From: Dichomitus squalens LYAD-421 SS1
Lineage: Eukaryota; Basidiomycota; Agaricomycetes; Polyporales; Polyporaceae
NCBI RefSeq assembly: GCF_000275845.1
Contig: NW_006766885.1
Coordinates: forward strand, 1,378,604 to 1,442,603
Reading direction: 5' to 3'
DNA: 64,000 nucleotides
Positions within the stretch are counted from its first letter, which is position 1; every line of letters starts with the position of its first letter. This document shows, one piece after another, positions 58,243 through 64,000 of the stretch. The position numbers and the translations under genes are program-made. The notes beneath the pieces were generated by a model. It had not been told where the DNA came from, made no database searches, and saw only the letters and a list, made by a program, of their open reading frames with translations.

Positions 58243-60665
58243 ATGCCCTTTACTCGCCAACCACCACCATCGCCCAAGTCCTCCCGGACATCATACCCAC
58301 CCCTCCCCCTCGACCATACCCCTTCATCCTCCTCTTCGATACCCTCTCTCACCAGCGAGGGATCGTCTAGCTCAGAGTCAGAGGCGCTCGCCTCCCCACT
58401 CGGGCAGTTGTCGCTTGGAGAGGAAATCGACTCACCGCCCCAGACGCGTAAGCCTCAAGTCGATCCGGCCATTCAGCTACACGACCGCGAAATGGTCGCC
58501 GACGGCTTCGGGAGCACAATGCGGGAAAACAAAGTGGAGCAGGAGTCTCGCCGCGATCAGCGAAGCATACATAGCGACGTCGATACGAATGTGGGCCAAG
58601 AAGGTGAGCCTTCTTCTGCGCCTTTTTCTCGCACTGCGGTGGTAGCATTATCCTGTAGTCCGTCGGTGTCTTCATTGGAAATTTCGCCGAGTGGGCGCGT
58701 AGGGTAGGGGATCACGCCAGAGATTAGCGGTATTCCGTTTACACGGCGCGCGCCGACTCGCATCGCCGCCAGATCCGTGCCGATAGCGAGGGTGCCACAG
58801 AGCATTCAGGTAATGTAGCGAGATGCTATCAAGGAAGTTGTGGATACAACGTCATCGACGTCGCGGGAGAGGACGAGCACGAAGGGGGTTGAAGCACATG
58901 GGTTGCGAGAGAGGGCGAACGCGGCCGATTGCCTTTTGGCTTCGAGTTTGAGTTCTAATCAGGCCAATTGCCGGAATCTCGTGCGTCGGGTGACCGGCAG
59001 GGGCGACCATGCAGAGGCGACGCCTCCCATCATATTTGCCGACGAGTCGTCCATGTTGCACCTCATCTGATCTCCGTCACTGATATTATTCCCTCCTCGC
59101 GTTTCGCAGGTTCTTCTCTCCCTCTCTCCTTTCCCCCCTCCCCGTCCGCTCGCCCTTTTCTCCCCACGTCGCCTACTGTTAGGCCGTCCCTTCCCCACCG
59201 GAACTCTTCGTATTCCAAACGACACGCCTCCTTTGATACGCCTCGAGAGGTACCCCTGCCTTACATGCCCCATAGCCAATCTTCCTACAGTGCATCTACC
59301 TCGGCGCGCGATGACTCTGAGCCCGCTTCCCGGTTGTCTCGTCTGAGCTGCGTTGCTTCCGATATCCTGTCTGACACGTCCATGCCTGTCTTCGACGACA
59401 CCGCGACGAGCTCGTCTTCAGACAGCACTCCGTCATCATCTTCCTCGCTCTCAACGTCGATGTCGATTGGCGGGGAAACCAAAACTCGTCGGGGCTCCGT
59501 TCCCGACTCCATGGACCTCATTGAGTCCTCAGCCACCAGTGCGCATTTCACATCTTCGTATTCCGTGCAATATCCTCGTCCCCAGTCACCGAGAATGCCG
59601 TCTTCGTCGTCGGGCACCGTACCATTGTTTTCACGGCCGCTCTCCTCGCCGGGCGCATCAAGACCGATACATTCTCCTAGACCGACGCGGCCGCCGGGCG
59701 TACCGGATCGTGGGTCGACGGCAAGCCTCCCGCTCCCTGCAGACACCCCCTACCACGCACTTCCTGCCTTCGCTGGCGGGGCGATCCAGGAAGACCAGGA
59801 GATGCGCTCCGCGGCGCCCACGCGCCCGAGCTCGAGTCGCCCGACGGCCGGGACACATGAAGCGTCGACGTCATCGATACCGTCATCGTCGTCCTGGCGA
59901 ACACAGCGGTCGTCATCTCTCATGTCCGACCTTGAGCACGAGGAGTTCATGTCCCTCGTTGCCAACCGCTTGCTGGATCGGACTTACACCTCTACCACTT
60001 GTCTATCTAGCGACGGCGCCTCCTCCATATCCTCTGACCGCCCGCTTCCCCCGCCCGAACCGCCGCAGGTCCTCACCCCGCCCCCGCCTCCCGATCAGGA
60101 CTGGGGCTCATCGGCACCGTACAAGCCTTTTCTAGCCCACGCTCCGGCACCCCAGGACAGCTATATCGCAGTAGACACGAAGCCGCACGAATACCGGCTG
60201 ATCGTTCGTTTACCAGGTTTCAGACGGGACGCCATGTAAGTGCATGACCCCGTCACGTGTCATCCGTAACGAACCGACGGGACTGATGTTCCGCTTTCCC
60301 CTGCGCCAATCAGCACTGTCTCAACCCGCAAGCGGCGCATCTTACATGTCGTGGCAGACTCGTGGGAGCCAGATGGCGGTGAGTCTCTCCTCTCTTCACG
60401 CGCTGTGGCATGAGCGCGCTTATGGGCGGACACTGATTGTATCTCCGATCAATGTTATCTCTCTCGGCCGGATGATTTTCTCGACGTACCCTCAACGCGT
60501 TGGCCGATGTTGTCTAACTGGCTTGTAGGTCATTTCGAGCAGCGGATATCATTCGGTTATGATGCGCTCCTCGCGCAAGTACGTGCCGAGTTCGACGGCG
60601 AACACTTGCAAGTGATCGTCCCCAGAAGGACCTTCCCCACGACGTCCCTCCCTGCAAGAGAGTGA
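58243..60665 (+). CDS. Hsp20/alpha-crystallin-domain protein with long disordered N-terminus
   Basis: Four exons, 58243-58603, 59110-60235, 60314-60378 and 60529-60665; 562 residues. The first ~440 residues are Ser/Pro-rich low complexity with one moderately ordered patch (SDLEHEEFMSLVANRLLDRT). The last ~110 residues form an alpha-crystallin-type domain: SYIAVDTKPHEYRLIVRLPG, RRDAITVSTRKRRILHVVAD, the cap HFEQRISFGYDALLAQVRAE and the closing strand FDGEHLQVIVPRR. Two introns inside the domain keep phase. Such proteins bind unfolding clients, but a 440-residue N-terminal arm is unusual; related fungal genes are often regulatory-looking. The first intron is 506 nt and may hide another exon. 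Confidence 0.85.
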
Positions 60666-63121
60666 TGGGGTCATCCGACTCCGGTCCTTGCTGCCTTCTG
60701 CCCTTCCGCTGAGTCTGACGACACATTTCGCCTTCCTCTCCCACGTGCAAGGGCCACACTTCAACCCTCCCGGATGGCATCCCAGCACAATAAGGTCCGG
60801 TTCGCAACGTGCGCACCCAGGCAAACGTGGCTACGGACGTCGGTGCGGGGTGTCTCTTACCGTGGCTGCCGACATGCTCCCAGGAGATCAGCGACTGTCA
60901 GACTTCCCAGGACACGGCCACGAAGGGTGCGGTTCACGTACCCCCAGTAATTATCACGTCAAGACAAGTATTCCCTAACATCGTCACGAGTATATGCAGC
61001 CGCGCGGCGCGGCCTAATGATCCCCCGTACTGCACTAAATGTCATCGCTCTCATCCAATATCGCATACATCCCAGATCCATCTATCGTCGTCTACCACCA
61101 CCTGCCGTTCCTAGCGTTCCCTATCCGCACATATCCTCGCTCGCTTCCGCTACACGTCCACATCTTGCGCATCCTACATCACAATCGCACGAAGCACGGG
61201 CGCGCAACCTAAACGTTGCCCGCTCGTCTTTGCTCCCGCATCTTCGGCAGCGGCTCGCGAATTCTTCGCATGGCCACCTCCGGCGCGGCCACCCATGTCC
61301 CTATCATTCCCTGCCCTACCTTCCCTTGGACATCGTTGTTGCACTGTACGTATTGCTTGCATTTGCTCTGTATTGCTGTTATCCGTATCACCTCGTGTCC
61401 TCCGGCTGCACGCTGTACTCCGGATCTACCCGTACGTCAACCTTCGCGTCGGCAGCTGGCTCCCGTCCGGTTCCTACAAATTACGCGCGGAGCGCCGACC
61501 ACCTGCGACGAGGAATGTACGAGCATACGAACGGCGATATCCCCGTATGTCTTTGCTAGCGGGTCCTCTATGCTGAGACGACTCGGATGCGGAAGTCTGG
61601 CGTCATGTAGCAGCCACTCCTGTGGACCCTTGCACAAAGGTCCAGCCATTGCGTGCGCTATAGCCGCCGAGGATAGAGCTTTGCAGCATGGCTATCCGCG
61701 GGCTGTCACGCGGCTGATGCTGCGTTCTACGTACCCACAAGCTGGCGACACGGGCGTTCGCGGTGCACCTGAACGGTCTAATTCCCATGGAGGACAAAGG
61801 CCTTCTTTGCGCGCGAGCTGAGTTGGACGGCGCTTGCGGAGGATCGTTTCGGCGAACTTGCGTATATGGCGATAGCGACATTCCGCCCCTTCCTCTCGTT
61901 TCTCTTCCATCTGCCGCTCCTTCCGCCCTCTATCCATATTTATTCATGTGCTCGTACCTCGCGACAGTCCCTTGATTGCACAAGTGCTCCTCATCCTCTC
62001 TTCTCCGCATTTCCCTCGTCTCCCATCCTCTTCCGAGCTCTACGTATCCAATCCGCCCATCATTGTACATCATACCTGCCTCACTGCACCGCAGACTGAT
62101 AGTCCTGCTTAGATTGTCGAGCCGTCGATACACATGCGCTCTCACGACCTTGCTTCCGCCCCTTGCCCTCCTGACCACTTGTTGCCTTCTGTTTCTTCTA
62201 TTAGAGACCGTCCGGCCAGAGACGTTGCCGGCGTCTGTGCGCGCATGTATATCTGTATCTTGTTATAATGCACATTCTCCTATATAATGCACTCACCATT
62301 CCGATGTCGTGTCGCAGGCCCGCTTTCTTGCTTCACGTCACCAATGGTACCGGACATGTGGGGTCTAGTACTATCATGTCCCATTATCTGTCTCATCGAT
62401 GCCACAGGTCTACTTGGCCTGTACGGCGCATACCTTGTGATGTCTCCTGCTACTTCATTTCTCAGCCTTTGAGTTGCTGCATAATGAATCCACAGTCCCC
62501 GCAAGCGGCAAGGCCTAGCATTCACGCACGCGGAGTCACACGATTATGCGGTATAAGGCAAGCTTGCCCGACAGGTTGAGCACTGATGCTAACTATTACG
62601 ACGCACAGTGAGGTGTGGGTTACGTGTCGTGATTGGGTGAGAGAACACGAGGCCACGCAGCCCGGATCCCCTCGCTTCCCTCCCCCCTTGAGGTACGTCT
62701 GGTCACACCTTCACGGAGCACGAAAGCAGCCTCCGCCGCCCGTGGCTCTCAGCGCAGTGTGCACAGCCCAGGGGATCGTCTGGTGACCTCTTTTGGGTTC
62801 TCTCGTGGGATAGAGGTGATGCGTATGACGAATGCGTATAGCAGGGGGAACTTGGGCCCGAGTTTGTATTGAGGACGAATCGCCGCTTCGTCGGGCCGCC
62901 CGCGGTTCCATCGACAATGGCCCATAATGGCATTGTTTGCACTGCCCCAGACGCTCTTGTACACAGGCGCGCGAAGCTTCGCGAAGGCGTTGACTGCAAA
63001 GTGATGATAAGTGGTAGAACGCACGTCGTGTGCGCCGCTTGAAAGCCGCGAGGGGCTGAGACGTGTTCTTTGCGCCGACACCGCAGCGCGCCTTCAGACC
63101 TCGTGACGCCCGACTCCATCG
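60666..63121. other. Intergenic, 2.5 kb, convergent
   Basis: Between the Hsp20 and AFG1 3' ends. C/T-rich stretches (about 61040-61320 and 61900-62200) give many open frames without family signature. Confidence 0.4.
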
Positions 63122-64000
63122 TTAGCGCTGTCCCCTCCGACTCGTCTTATCGCCGCCGCCTTGACTCCTTTCAGGCTCCTCAGCGAAGGCATCTCTATGC
63201 GCCGGCCCTGGTGGCGAAGGAGCCGGTGGGGGGCCATGCAGGGCCGCACCACGGCCCCAATCACCCGCCCGTTTGCCCCAGTCTTCGCGGACGCCCCATA
63301 TGTGGTCTGCGCTCAGACGGGGTGCTGGAGGCCGCTCCGCAGGGAAGGGCGAGGCGGGAGTGGGCGAGGAAAGGGCGGCTTCCTCAGCGAAGTCTGCAAG
63401 GTCCGGAGAAGAGGGGGCGTTGAATTGGGCGCGGGCTGGCTGTGAAGAGGGTGAGGTTGTTATTGACGGTTGCGAGGGGCGCACGGAATCGGAGGTCTCC
63501 CATTTGCGAGAGTCGGGCGGAAGTGGGGTCCATTGTTCATCCTTGGCGTAGCTTTCGCTCGTCATCTCCAGGAGGCGCGAGAGGGCGCGTTTGAAAGCGA
63601 ACTGCTCGTCCTTTCCTGTTGTGTGTGCGGGGATGTAAGGTTAAGCTAGAAGAAAGTGTGTCTTCGAGGAAGGTGTACGGACCGGAGAAGATGGAAAGCG
63701 TGTCTAGTGCAAGCGTCTTCGCTGGGGTGCTTTCGCGAGCCATGTTCGGCGCGTCGTAGGAAGAGACGTTTGGCCGATAGACGTCTTGTGTCTCACCGAC
63801 AGCCTCTGCCATCATCACGTCTACGTCCTCATAAGAGCGGAGGTCCTTTCCCCCCTCACTAGATGGAGCATCCGGGAAGAAGAGCTGTGCGGGAGATGCT
63901 TCCGCAAGGCAGATTATCCGACAGCGGGCCTCATAGAAGGCGTCGATGAGAGATATAAATCGCCGGGCTTGGTTCTTCGCCGAAAGCTTTAGGACTGGGA
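63122..64000 (-). CDS. AFG1/ZapE-type ATPase, C-terminal part (5' truncated)
   Basis: Two exons in view, 64000-63683 (runs off the edge) and 63615-63122. The frame in the first gives LSAKNQARRFISLIDAFYEA, then RCRIICLAEASPAQLFFPD, matching the AFG1 region after Walker B and the sensor where the family reads RRFITLIDxxYE and VCLAExxPEELF. The second exon begins KDEQFAFKRALSRLLEM, another AFG1 landmark, followed by DHIWGVREDWGKRAGDWGRG. The last 25 residues are low complexity. Yeast Afg1 is a mitochondrial inner-membrane ATPase helping degrade respiratory-chain subunits. The Walker A part lies outside the window. Confidence 0.88.

Overview
The window is nuclear DNA of a filamentous basidiomycete, most likely a wood-decay Agaricomycete. 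Nearly every gene is cut by short (about 45-90 nt) GT-AG introns and both strands are used. The set includes a lignocellulose-type copper radical (glyoxal) oxidase, an F-box family with Cys motifs common in mushrooms, an intron-containing tRNA-Arg and fungal-type housekeeping genes. I rebuilt the genes by hand from splice sites, reading phase and family motifs. All multi-exon models below keep phase across every junction, with one in-frame stop in the F-box gene. Outer ends and exact splice positions are predictions.

0-9.5 kb: C-terminal end of an unknown + strand gene; a Yippee gene; then a degenerate tandem segmental duplication (about 1.69-4.03 kb and 4.06-7.48 kb). Each unit carries a small single-pass membrane protein with a PPAY tail and a LYAR-type nucleolar zinc-finger gene. 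The LYAR copy is intact in the right unit and a relic in the left. A NKAP-type RNA-splicing factor follows. 10-13.5 kb: two tandem Ohr/OsmC peroxidases and a conserved-looking unknown gene. 14-21.6 kb: an F-box gene with one in-frame stop, a C2H2 zinc-finger/homeodomain-like gene, a second zinc-finger ORF, and a short-chain dehydrogenase. 23.7-27 kb: a large alpha-arrestin. 28-31.6 kb: mostly empty, with one doubtful small spliced gene.

31.6-41.2 kb is gene-dense: sphingosine-1-phosphate lyase and prefoldin subunit 4 (divergent), muskelin, a HAD hydrolase and a BTB protein. 42.4-43.1 kb holds a 699-bp non-autonomous inverted-repeat element (MITE-like). 44-49 kb: a membrane-anchored glutaredoxin-like protein lacking the active-site cysteines, a HAD phosphatase of the pseudouridine-phosphatase type, and tRNA-Arg(ACG). 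51.3-53.8 kb: a GPI-type glyoxal oxidase with all copper/radical residues. 58.2-60.7 kb: an Hsp20-domain protein with a long disordered N-terminus. 63.1-64 kb: the C-terminal end of an AFG1-type ATPase running off the right edge.

No operon-like or biosynthetic cluster is seen. Functional links are loose: RNA/nucleolar factors (LYAR, NKAP), oxidative-stress proteins (two Ohr, glutaredoxin-like), and oxidative wood decay (glyoxal oxidase). The most unusual signals are the microexons (8 nt in LYAR; 20 and 10 nt in muskelin; 6 nt in the glyoxal oxidase), the tandem duplication with a decaying LYAR copy, the zinc-finger/homeodomain chimera without the DNA-contacting Asn, the Cys-less glutaredoxin and the MITE-like element.
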